Source: Scilla litardierei
Lineage: Eukaryota > Streptophyta > Magnoliopsida > Asparagales > Asparagaceae
Length of the DNA stretch: 64,000 nt
Reading direction: 5' to 3'
Assembly (NCBI GenBank): GCA_030789695.1
Contig: CM061133.1
Coordinates: 96,119,128 to 96,183,127, forward strand
Below are positions 1 through 9,799 of this stretch, in pieces. The notes beneath the pieces were generated by a model. The model had not been told where the DNA came from. It was given only the letters and a program-made list of their open reading frames with translations, and did not search any database. Position 1 is the first letter of the stretch. Every line of letters begins with the position of its first letter. The position numbers and the translations under genes were made by a program.

Positions 1-110
1 CCTACAGGGGGGGCCCCGCCACCCCCCCTGCAGGGGGCGGCGGCCCCAGCGGCCGCGCCCCCCCCCCCCCTACAGGGGGCGGTGGCGGCGCCGGCCCCCC
101 TAATGAAACC
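1..110. repeat. GC-rich palindromic array in leader of C
   Basis: Runs of C and G flank a CCTGCAGG/CCTACAGG core, repeated about three times and continuing off the left edge. This is the same array type as 37240-37640 in element B. Confidence 0.8.
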
Positions 111-129
111 CTAGAAGAAGAAAAAAAAT

Positions 130-325
130 TCCAGAGCTGTGGGCCTGAAGCCCACAGCAGATCTGTGGGCTTCAGGCCCACAGAATTCAAAAAAAAAATT
201 TTCCAGATCTGTGGGCCTGAAGCCCACAGCAGATCTGTGGGCTTCATGCCCACAGATTTGAAAAAAAAAAGAAGCATATGGGCCTGAAGCCCATAGGCCG
301 ACTGCGGGCTTCAGACCCGCATGCT
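130..325. repeat. Three hairpin-forming units in leader of C
   Basis: Each unit has two facing palindromes with stem CTGTGGGC/GCCCACAG or a variant. Units lie at about 134-182, 209-257 and 277-322, separated by A-rich runs. The third unit carries ATGGGC/GCCCAT and TGCGGG/CCCGCA stems, so both arms changed together. Element B has the same three units. Confidence 0.8.
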
Positions 326-753
326 GTTTTATCTGAAAGAAAAAAAATTGGGGGAGGCAAAGGCTATTAACAAGCCTTAAAAGGCAACTTGCTAGCCTAA
401 AAATTAATTTAAAAAGGGGATTTAAGGGCAAAATATTCGTGAAAAATCACGGTAAATTACGAGACAAATATCGGGCAGGCGAAGACTTTTTGGGGATTCT
501 TGGGGGGGCTTTTGGGATGATGAGGGAAACTTTTTCCTTTGACAAAGAAAATGTTTATTTTGGGCTCTTAATCAATTTAATTGATTAAACCCATTCAATT
601 TACAACCTTTGCATTGTAATGATTTTTTCTACAAAAATCGTATTTACATGCTTTACATCTCTGGTATATTCTGTTGGATATTATATGCGTGGTTGAGCAT
701 TGTATTTTAAAACTTAATAATTAGGAAGATCATGCGACCGCTCTGCCGTTAGT

Positions 754-1358
754 TGTTGGATATGGAAGACGTTAGTACACCCTTGTAGGGGATGTATGAG
801 GGAATACGGACCTCGAACGTCGCGTACTCGAAGTCGTACGCAAAGGGAATATGTTCCCTTGCGGAGAGGATCTCTAGATTGATGGGAAAGTCGCATTATA
901 TGTGCATAAATGCATGCGACATATGGCTAATAAAGGGGTAATATCTTAAGCTTATATTGTACCATGCATATGGTACAACTTAAGCTTATAATATGCCATG
1001 TACGATGGTACACCTTAGTTAAATTGTTCCAAAGGAACAATTGATCCTAAAATAACTACCTTGGGAGCTATAAATAAGACCCAAGGGTTAGCCATTTCAT
1101 TACACTTTTGCATGGCATTCTTGCATGCATTTTCATTCTAGCGAAGCTCTGCCGAAATACTTCCTCTCCCTCTATCCAAGTTCTTAATCTAAAGTAGAGA
1201 TTTAGATTGTGGATTTAGTAGCCTTACTCTGTTCGTGAGAAGACTCGATCCGTCGTGGCGAATCCGAAGGCAAAGTTCCGAGACTACTGTGCTGCATACG
1301 CAAGAGTAAGTCTCAACTTTATTTATCGATCCTAACTCTGTTTTGGTAGGATCCAACA
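754..1358 (+). repeat. 5' LTR of element A with promoter
   Basis: The LTR has TG...CA termini. A TATA box (CTATAAATAAG) lies at 1068-1078. Upstream of it is a 9-bp inverted repeat, TTGTACCAT (957-965) and ATGGTACAA (970-978), and two copies of CTTAAGCTTATA. These are plausible enhancer or structural elements of U3; no function is shown. Confidence 0.95.
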
Positions 1359-1359
1359 T

Positions 1360-1371
1360 TGGTATCAGAGC
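1360..1371 (+). promoter_or_regulatory. Primer binding site of element A
   Basis: TGGTATCAGAGC, complementary to the 3' end of plant initiator tRNA-Met, lies one base after the 5' LTR. Confidence 0.95.
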
Positions 1372-1436
1372 CATATGGGTTCGCCCCGGTCAAACCGTCG
1401 CCCCGTCGAAACTATGAACGAGTCGTTGTCTTTTTC

Positions 1437-1690
1437 ACGAATGGGTCTCCTACCATTACGGATATGGTAGGAACGCTTCGTGACGGAGAGAACGCAGCGG
1501 TTGTTCTTTTCACGTTAGGGTCTCCTATCATTACGGATATGGTAGGAACTCTCCGTGACAGGAAGAACCGACCGTTCACGTAGTATGTTATTTTTCATTT
1601 TTGGCACACGGCCATTAGAAAATAACTAATTTCTCGACGAACGGGTGCTTCATCGACGAACGGGTGCTTCATCGAGGAAGATGATGGTAG
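1437..1690. repeat. Short direct repeats in leader of A
   Basis: A unit of about 70 bp with GGGTCTCCTA(C/T)CATTACGGAT occurs at about 1443-1505 and 1519-1571. Nearby, ATCGACGAACGGGTGCTTC is repeated twice (about 1633-1670). Confidence 0.75.
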
Positions 1691-1857
1691 TTATCTCCAT
1701 CGGAGAAGATGAATTTTAGTGCATGTGCGTCATGGCCAAATGGGCTATGAAGGCCATGCACCCCCCTCCCCATGCGGAGGGGGTTGGCTACGGCCAATAA
1801 CCACCGGCGACCACCCCATCAAGGGGGAGGAGTGCATGCGGCCACCCCATGATAGGG

Positions 1858-2400
1858 GGGAGACCGGCCATGGCTAAAGGGCCATGGCCGGTCAAGGCCA
1901 ATAGGCCATGGCCGGGCCATGGCCGGCCGGCCCTGGCCGGCCACGGCCATGGCCAGGGAGCCCTGGCCGCGGCCTGGCCAGGCCAGGCCAGGGCCGGCCC
2001 TGGCCGCGGCCAGGCCAGGGCCTGGCCTCCCTGGCCGGGGCCAGGGCAGGGGCCCTGGCCCTCGGCCAGGGCCAGGCCGCCCTGGCCAAGGCCAGGGCAG
2101 GGGCCCTGGCCCCGGCCAGGGGCCTGGCCGCCCTGGCAGAGGCCAGGGCAGGGGCCCTGGCCCCGGCCAGGGGCCAGGCCGCCCTGGCAGGGGCCAGGGC
2201 AGCGCCCTGGCCTCAGGCCAGGGCAGGGGCCCTGGCCCCGGCCAGGGGCTTGGCGGCCCTGGCAGGGGCCAGGGCAGCGCCCTGGCCTCAGGCCAGGGCA
2301 GGGGCCCTGGCTGGCCCCGGCCCTGGCAGAGGCCAGGGCCTGGCCGCTGCCAGTGCCACGGTCGGCCCTGGCAGCGGTTGTTCTTTGGCCAAGGGCCGGT
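1858..2400. repeat. GC-rich tandem array of GGCCAGGGCAGGGGCCCTGG-type units in leader of A
   Basis: About 540 bp of almost pure G+C is built from GGCC-centred palindromes. From about 2090 it forms units of roughly 50-75 bp that alternate GGCCAGGGCAGGGGCCCTGG with CCCGGCCAGGGGCC(T/A)GG. Frames are open on both strands only because the repeat lacks stop-forming bases; the predicted Pro/Ala/Gly-rich peptides are not credible proteins. Confidence 0.92.
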
Positions 2401-2429
2401 CTGATCGGCACTGGCCGAGAGTGATGAAG

Positions 2430-2770
2430 ACCAATTTTTGGTCGACCAATTTGGTGTTTTGGTCGACCAATCCGGCGAAAGGTCTAGGTCGATCGCGAAC
2501 TTGCCGAATGACCCATACGGGGTGACAAAAGGCCTTGGTCAAACTCGAATGTGTCGATTAGCCCATACGGGGCTAACCACTGTGTCGGCTTGCCCATACG
2601 GGGCTAACATTTTATAAAGTTTTTACTTGGGCTCTACTCCTTGAAGATTAGCCATAGTGCTCTACTTCATGAGAGATTAGCCATGTCATTGTGCTCTACT
2701 CTACGGAGATTAGCCAATGAACTTATAACGTTGTGCTCTACTCTACGGAGATTAGCCAATGTATTTTCAA
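2430..2770. repeat. Short tandem repeats downstream of the GC array in A
   Basis: Three repeat types follow one another: TTTTGGTCGACCAAT (twice, about 2436-2472), CCCATACGGGGCTAAC (three diverged copies, about 2511-2608), and GTGCTCTACT..GAGATTAGCCA (four copies, about 2630-2762). No coding potential is seen between here and gag. Confidence 0.8.
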
Positions 2771-3217
2771 ATTTTTGAAAAAGGTGTTTTTCAAATAAGT
2801 TATGTCCCGTCCTTAATCGGGATAGCGCAATTTAGAATTCCAAGTCCTACCACGATCCGGCCATGGTTATCTAACCCATGGGTGTGTAGAACAGGTCTCG
2901 TGGCTTGGCAATTGTTGCGCTAAAATTCTTTGCGCAAACTCTCACCTATTCCATTTTTAAAGATATGTTTTTCAAAAGTATTTTTCCGCTGCTAATACCA
3001 TACGGGTATTATTTCTGATTTCTTTTTACTTGAGATAAGTAAGAGGGATACTTTGAAAGTTACTTCTAGATGGTAGTTGGGAACGTAGTGAACTTCTCGA
3101 TCCTAGAGTAACATTTCAACGCATCCAAGGAACTTATCAAGTGTTTAAAGAATCGAAACTATATGCATAGAATTTTGATCGTGTTTTTCATTCTCTTTGC
3201 AGTTTTTTGAATCGAAT

Positions 3218-4141
3218 ATGTCTACCGCTTCTAAGAACATTGTCGCAGAGCTTAACAAAGGTGAAAAGCTCAACGGCGACAATTATAAACTTTGGTCAAT
3301 AAAAATCCAATATGTTTTGGAGGAGCAAGATGTGCTTGAAACACTCCAAAACATAATGGAAGAACCTGAGTTGGGCAATACGGCCCAACACAAGAGGGAC
3401 CGGGAAGCTTATGAAACTTGGACTCGAAAGAACAAAATAGCACGTATTACGTTACTATCCGCAATGGACAATGACATAATGCGTCTATTTCGGGAATTCG
3501 ACCTAGCAAAAGACATATGGTCTGAGCTAGAAATAAAGTTTGGTGGAACTTCGGTTACCAAACTCCGCTCCTTAAATATTCAATTTGATTCGTACAAGAT
3601 GCGGCGAGATCACTCTATGAAAAAGCATCTCCGCCACATGGCGAATCTCATATCTGAATTAAAGGATGCGGGTGTTACGCTGTCTGACGAACAGCAGATC
3701 CAAGCAGTCATTCGTTCACTCCCAGATAGCTGGGATAACATGAAAATGCACCTCACTCATAATGAGTGCATTAAAACTTTAAGCGATGTATCGCCCCTCG
3801 AACTCGAGGAAGAGCGGATTCAAGCCGCAAAACCTAGTGCAGAAGTGCACATGGCCGCTAGTTCCTCACATGGAGGAAATAAGCGGAATAATAAACGCTT
3901 AAGGTTTGTGAACGAACGAAAGCAAGAACCGGAAACCTCAAAGAAGACAAAGTGGCAAAAGAATGTGCACTCAAAGAAGAAAAACTTGAAGAAGATCAAG
4001 TGCTTTAAGTGCAACAAGTACGGTCACTTCGCCCGTACGTGTACGGATGGAAGTGATAAGGTAACTTGTAGGGCTAGTTACATATGTGTTTCTAGTTCCA
4101 TGTTTCTTGCTGAATCTAACTATTTTTTGTTGATTGATTCA
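3218..4141 (+). pseudogene. gag of element A (copia, UBN2-type capsid plus zinc knuckle)
   Basis: This encodes the structural protein that would form the virus-like particle. I place the start at ATG 3218 (MSTASKN); the open frame reaches slightly further upstream but without an ATG. Residues about 15-200 show the copia gag core, including LNGDNYKLWSIKIQYVLEE and SLPDSWDNMKMHL. A lysine-rich stretch follows, then a CX2CX4HX4C zinc knuckle at 4001-4042 (CFKCNKYGHFARTC). The frame continues to 4246, but the protease active site LIDSG at about 4130-4144 is followed by a frame change in a G run (4142-4146). Gag itself reads open. The ATG is preceded by a TTCTCTTTGCAG tract that looks like a splice acceptor, which may be chance. 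Confidence 0.88.
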
Positions 4142-6544
4142 GGGGGCCACAGACCACGTAGCGAAGGACAGAAGGTTCTTCGTAGAGTATCAAAGGATAA
4201 CTCAAGGAACAAAGTGGATATACGTCGGCAACAACACTCGTGTTGAAGTCAAGGGCGTCGGAACATGCAAGCTTGTTCTCGACAACGGCCGGACTCTATT
4301 ATTGCACGACTTCCTCTTTGCTCCAGATATTCGAAGGAATATCGTATCCGTGGTCATGTTAAAGTCTTTAAGTTATGAATGGAGGTTCTATAAACAAAAT
4401 GTTGACCCTGTTTGAAATAGTTCTTTAGTTGGGTCGGGTAATGTTTGTAATGGATTGATTGTATTAAACACTATGTGTGATGATTCTTCTTCTATTAATG
4501 AAAGTTTCCATTTGACAAATGCTTCTAACTCTGAATCTGAGATCATTTGTTGGCATGCAAGACTTGGTCACATTGGACCAACTAGAATGGATAGACTTGC
4601 CAAAAGTGGCTTGCTATCTAATGTTTCAAAAGTTGAAATGTCAACTTGCGAACATTGTCTTGTAGGGAAAACTTGTCGCAAGCCATTTGGAACTGGCACA
4701 AGGGCCGAAGTTCCATTACAGCTTATCCATTCGGACATTTGCGGTCCAATGAATGTTAAGACAAGACACGGGAAGTCCTATTTCATTGATGACTTCACCC
4801 GTTTCGGTCACATTTAGTTGATTTCCCACAAACATGAAGCTTTAACTTGCTTCAAAAACTATATGAGTTTAGTGGAAAATCAACTAAATCGCAAGATAAA
4901 GGTCTTGCGAACCGATCGGGGTGGAGAATATCAATCAACGAGTTTTAAGGAACTCTGTGAATAAAAAGGCATAGTTCATCAAATAACTATGCCTTATACT
5001 CCGCAACAAAACGGTGTTGCGGAAAGAAGAAATAGGACATTGATGGAAATGATCCGATCAATGATGTCTCAGGCAAATTTGCCTATCACCTTTGGGGGTG
5101 ATGCATTATTGACAGCAGCATTCATCTTAAACCGTGTACCCTCGAAGTCGGTAAGTTCTACTCCTTATGAGTTGTGGAACAATAGAACTCCAGACTTAAG
5201 CATTCTAAAACCTTGGGGTTGTGCCTCTTATGCACATTTATCCTCTCACAAATATGGCAAACTTGGGCCACGTGGGAGGAAGTGTATCTTCATCCGATAC
5301 GCTGAAAACTCCAAAGGATATGTTTTCGTCGGTCAAGAGGACAATGGGGGTCTAATAGAATTCGAATCGAGGGATGTTGTCTTCTTGGAAAACGAGTTTC
5401 CAAGACATGGTGAGATAAGTCAAGACTTATCCTTGTTTGAAACTTGGGATCAAGAAGGATCGGAACGTTCGAGTGGGAGAATTCTTGGTGAAGAAGAAAA
5501 TACGTTTCAAACTTCACCAATGGATGATACGAACGATACCAATCCTATTCCGAGTGGGAGTGATGTTATTCCAAGTGGGAGTGATATCATTCCAAGTGGG
5601 AGTGATCAAACTCAAGCAAGACGTAGTAATCGAACGAGGCTAACACCTCTGAGATTTGAGGATGAATTTCCTCAAACATTCATGACATTACTACAAGATG
5701 ATGACGAACCTGCAAATTTCAAACAGGCCGTCACATGCCCTGCTAAAGATAAATGGATAGCGGCGATGGAAGAAGAACTTCAATCCATGAAAACAAACCA
5801 AGTCTGGGACTTGGTTGATTTACCTAAGGGACGTAGAGCCATTGGGAACAAGTGGGTTCTCAAAATCAAGCATAAGGCTGATGGCTCCATCGAGAAATAT
5901 AAAGCTCGCCTTGTTGCGAAAAGTTTCACGCAACAGGAAGGAATAAACTACGAAGAGATTTTTCTCTCCTGTCGTGCGTTTTACCTCCAAAGGCGAGGGT
6001 CTATGTTTGGAAATGTGTCCCAAAGATCCAAAAGAAAGCTAGGGAAAAGGTTCCATACTCCAGTGCTGTCAGGAGTCTGATGTACGCCATGATGTGTACC
6101 AGACCGGACATTTGCTATGCTGTTGGTATGGTAAGCCGTTACCAATCCAACCCAGGACAGGCACACTGGAACGCGGTGAAGAGGATATTAAGGTACCTCA
6201 AAGGGACTGCGGACTATGCATTATGCTATTTGTAGCATTCGGCATGGCGGTCCAAGAAGCTGTTTGGCTTAGGAAATTCTTAGACAGGCTGACGGATGCC
6301 ACTGACTCAAGCACTGTTCCTATATACAGTGATAGTCAAGCTTCGATTGCCTATATCAAAGATCCTAAAATTTCATTATAAGACCAAACACATTGATATT
6401 CGATTCAAGTTTACGAAGAACTATGACAAACGGAAGGAAGTAGACATAGGATACATATCCACGCATAAGATGATAGCGGATCCCCTTACTAAGGCGATCC
6501 CCAGAGATGTGTTTTTTCAAACACTTATCATCTATGGGAATACG
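4130..6544 (+). pseudogene. pol remnant of element A (PR, IN, RT, RNase H)
   Basis: Protease starts at LIDSG and, after a +1 shift in the G run 4142-4146, continues as ATDHV to about 4415. Integrase follows with its HHCC zinc region (WHARLGH near 4551, CEHC near 4651) and catalytic residues: D in LIHSDICGP, D in RTDRGGEY (about 4912), E in NGVAERRN (about 5025). It is cut by TAG 4815-4817 and TAA 4962-4964. Reverse transcriptase begins near 5700 (KWVLKIKHKADG..YKARLVAK) and stops being recognisable at about 5985. A deletion joins it to the post-catalytic CTRPDICYAVG segment (about 6095), so the YVDD core is missing. RNase H has a second deletion near 6230 and ends with KTKHIDIRF..ADPLTK up to 6544. 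The copy cannot encode a working polymerase. Confidence 0.92.
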
Positions 6545-7570
6545 TAGGTGCTGAGCTGTATCATATAATATTTCCCATGTCTGTAGAAGATCAAAGTTTA
6601 ATTTGCATACAAGTTTCTTACAAATGATTTTATGTACATTTGTGTTTAAGTCTCAGCTATTTTATTGTGTGTATGTCGGACAGATTAAGGTTGGCTCTCT
6701 CACATGAGCAACCGCCTTATCTTATCAGATGGATAAGATAGAGATGAGACTAGTTTAAAGTCAAATTCATTAAATGATTTAGAGTCGTGACTTAAACAAG
6801 ATAGTCGAATGAAAGATCTGCATTATATGGATGCTTACAAAAGATCTGAGATCTGTATCACAAGGATATTTAAAAAGAGATCTCATAGGATTTTAAATCC
6901 TATCTGTCTTATGCAGGATGAGAGTCCGGGAATATTTCATGAGTAGTAAGGGGACTCAAAAGATAGGCACTGTGGTGTCTGATCTTTCATCCGTACAACA
7001 TCATTAAGACATACTCTCCCTGGGAAAGGAGTGATGTTGTAATACGTGTTCATACCACGTATGCATTTCGACCACTGAGTTAGTAGCAATAGTTTTTGCT
7101 ATTATGTGAGACTCAAAGGCCATACGGGTCTTAACTCTTACCCTCAAGGACTCCAATTGGTTCCTTTAGATTTGACGAGATGATCGCTATCTTAGCATGT
7201 TTCTAATGGGCTATGGTAATTCGGCTCGGCGGGGCACGTTAGAAAAGCGAATCAAGTCAAGATCAGAAGGTTCGCAAGAAGAGGAAGATTGATTTCATAT
7301 TCACATTTGGACTTTAAATGATTCAAAGCTGGCCAGCCAATTGTAATCCAGATGGGATTCAATTGTTGAATATAAAGTATAAGAAATGTGAAGAAATAAT
7401 CTAGGGTAAAGCATGCGTTGAACTACTCAACTTTGCACCTTCGAGGTCGTTGTGTATCTCTAACAAGTGCACAACAACAGACTCTACGCGCATGACGGTC
7501 GCACGGTCTATTTCTCGGTATGATAGATGAAAGAACTAAGAGAAAGACGTTCTCTTACAATCCCCTCAAG
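6545..7570 (+). other. Long 3' non-coding region of element A
   Basis: About 1 kb lies between the end of RNase H and the polypurine tract, with no credible reading frame on either strand. I see no second gene such as an env-like frame. Confidence 0.75.
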
Positions 7571-7583
7571 TGTGAGTGGGAGA
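7571..7583 (+). promoter_or_regulatory. Polypurine tract of element A
   Basis: TGTGAGTGGGAGA directly precedes the 3' LTR and would prime plus-strand synthesis. Confidence 0.85.
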
Positions 7584-8188
7584 TGTTGGATATGGAAGAC
7601 GTTAGTACACCCTTGTAGGGGATGTATGAGGGAATACGGACCTCGAACGTCGCGTACTCGAAGTCGTACGCAAAGGGAATATGTTCCCTTGCGGAGAGGA
7701 TCTATAGATTGATGGGAAAGTCGCATTATATGTGCATAAATGCATGCGACATATGGCTAATAAAGGGGTAATATCTTAAGCTTATATTGTACCATGCATA
7801 TGGTACAACTTAAGCTTATAATATGCCATGTACGATGGTACACCTTAGTTAAATTGTTCCAAAGGAACAATTGATCCTAAAATAACTACCTTGGGGGCTA
7901 TAAATAAGACCCAAGGGTTAGCCATTTCATTACACTTTTGCATGGCATTCTTGCATGCATTTTCATTCTAGCGAAGCTCTGCCGAAATACTTCCTCTCCC
8001 TCTATCCAAGTTCTTAATCTAAAGTAGAGATTTAGATTGTGGATTTAGTAGCCTTACTCCGTTCGTGAGAAGACTCGATCCGTCGTGGCGAATCCGAAGG
8101 CAAAGTTCCGAGACTACCGTGCCGCATACGCAAGAGTAAGTCTCAACTTTATTTATCGATCCTAACTCTGTTTTGGCAGGATCCTACA
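7584..8188 (+). repeat. 3' LTR of element A
   Basis: 605 bp, differing from the 5' LTR at 7 sites that I can count. It is followed by the target duplication TTAGT (8189-8193). Confidence 0.96.
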
Positions 8189-8715
8189 TTAGTAACCTAA
8201 CCTAACGGTGTATGACGTTGCCCAGTGGTCCAATAATTATTAAGTGTTTAAATTATTTATCCATCTCTGCGAATATTAAATGCCTGTGATGCCTGTGATG
8301 AAAATGTCTGATGAAAATGTTGATGAGCACAATTTTTCTGCATGAATTGCTAAATGTGGTTTTTGGATCGGCCGTTTAGTCCCACAGTTTATTTCCCGCA
8401 CTTTTCTTTTATTTTTGAGAGAAATTGTAGTGAGGAATTTATGTAAATGTCAAAGAAAGAAGACCAACTTCCATGGAGACGGAGGCCACGCTTGAAGATG
8501 GAGATATCATATGGGACCCACGTGGTTTCCAAAGTTGTATTTTCATTTTCTTTAAGCTGCAAATTTGTATAATTTAGACTGTGGACTTTTTTGGACTCTT
8601 TCTTGTGGGACTGGCCGATCCACACATTTAGTTTTTCGTTAAATATTGCCTTCGCATGAAAATGTTTTCTCTGAATTAATTAATAATTCATGCATGTTTG
8701 TGCTCTGTTAGATAA

Positions 8716-9676
8716 ATGGCTAATATTGCAAGCGTTAATTTCGAAGTACTGGAAGCATCAGGTAGAAACTATCTAAGCTGGCAGCTAGATGTAAAGTTTC
8801 ACCTACGGGCAAAGTCCCTCATCGCTGCTGTGACTGAAAAAGAAAATGTTAGCGATATAGAGAAGGCGTAAGCCATCACCTATATTCGCCGCCATGTGGA
8901 CAAGACCTTAAAGGCTAAATACCTTACGGTCGAAGATCCACTTGAGCTATGGACTGCCCTTGAGGACAGGTATAAACATCAGAAAGATGTTATACTCCCA
9001 AGGGCACGATATGAGTGGAAGAACATGAGACTACAGTACTTTAAGTCCATTGCTGAGTACAACTCAGCACTTTTTAGTACCACCGCACGCCTGAAGTTGT
9101 GTGGTGAAAAAGTCTCAGAAAATCGCATGCTGGAAAAGACGTATACGTCCTTCCATGAAAAAGATGCGATACTCATGCAGCAATACCGTGAATGCAAGTT
9201 CACCAAGTATTCTGAGCTGCCGTCATGTTTACTCATGGCCGAGCAAAAAGAGAGCTTCTTCTCTCCACTCACAATATGCGCACTCCCGGCACTGCCCCCC
9301 CTACCAGAAGCTCAGCATTCCCCTTCCTTCAAAAAGAAGAGAGATAATAAAAGAAAAGAAAGACCACAGAAGGGTGGGTCAACAGAAAAATGCCAAGGGC
9401 AATGTACAGCAGCAGCGAAATAATGAAAGTAAGCAGAAGTTCACGTGGCACAGAAATGACAAAAATGATTCACCCCCACCCAAGAGGGAATGGGAAGACC
9501 AGTGCCATAATTGTGGCATGAAAAGCCACTGGTCCAAAATGTGCCGAACTTCGCAGCACCTCCAGGATTTGTATAAAGAGAACAAGAAAAATAAAGCTGA
9601 AACAAACCTGATGACCTCTGATGCTCCAGTCAAGTTTTCAGCTGACAACTTCGAAAATGATGACTTGCTTGATTAG
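8716..9676 (+). pseudogene. gag of element C
   Basis: Copia gag starts at ATG 8716 (MANIASVNFEVLEASGRNYL) and shows the family blocks KYLTVEDPLELW, VILPRARYEWKN, VSENRMLEKTYTSFHE and YSELPSCLLMAEQ. A TAA at 8869-8871 interrupts residue 52; element B has CAA (Gln) there, so this is a private C-to-T change in C. A second break is a frame change near 9370-9385, before the zinc knuckle CHNCGMKSHWSKMC (about 9503-9544). The frame ends NDDLLD at 9676. In this family gag ends with its own stop and pol follows in a separate frame. Confidence 0.9.
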
Positions 9677-9799
9677 CCTTTATTTTTATCTTAGCAATTT
9701 ATTTTGAGAATAATTTATGAGAGCATTTTAATTATGAAATTTATTCTGAATGAAAATGTTTAGTAGACAATAAATAAAAATGTTTATCTGAATATGCAT

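Larger units (their letters stand above)
1..753 (+). mobile_element. Ty1/copia element C, left (5' leader) part, open at window edge
   Basis: This stretch is the untranslated leader of a short-LTR copia element; its 5' LTR lies left of the window. It matches, inverted, the leader of element B at about 36550-37640: the same order of GC-rich palindromes, three hairpin units, an A/T spacer and the segment holding the TTAATCAATTTAATTGATTAA palindrome. It stops at 753 where element A is inserted and resumes at 8189. Element B keeps the uninterrupted version (plus strand 36555-36565), which confirms the junction. Confidence 0.88.
754..8188 (+). mobile_element. Ty1/copia LTR retrotransposon A, inserted in element C
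   Basis: Two 605-bp LTRs (754-1358, 7584-8188) begin TGTTGG and end CAACA or CTACA. They are flanked by the 5-bp target duplication TTAGT (749-753, 8189-8193). A primer site for initiator tRNA-Met and a polypurine tract lie at the expected places. The order gag, protease, integrase, reverse transcriptase, RNase H defines copia. The LTRs differ at 7 positions by my count (1.2%), so the insertion is fairly young. The coding region is disabled: a frameshift in protease, two stops in integrase and deletions in reverse transcriptase and RNase H. The copy therefore needed, or would need, proteins supplied by another element. Confidence 0.97.

Noticed and set aside
1788..2525. Overlapping long open frames on both strands (Pro/Ala/Gly-rich proteins)
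   Set aside because: They arise from the GGCC-rich tandem array, which lacks stop codons in any frame; there is no family resemblance and they lie in a retrotransposon leader.
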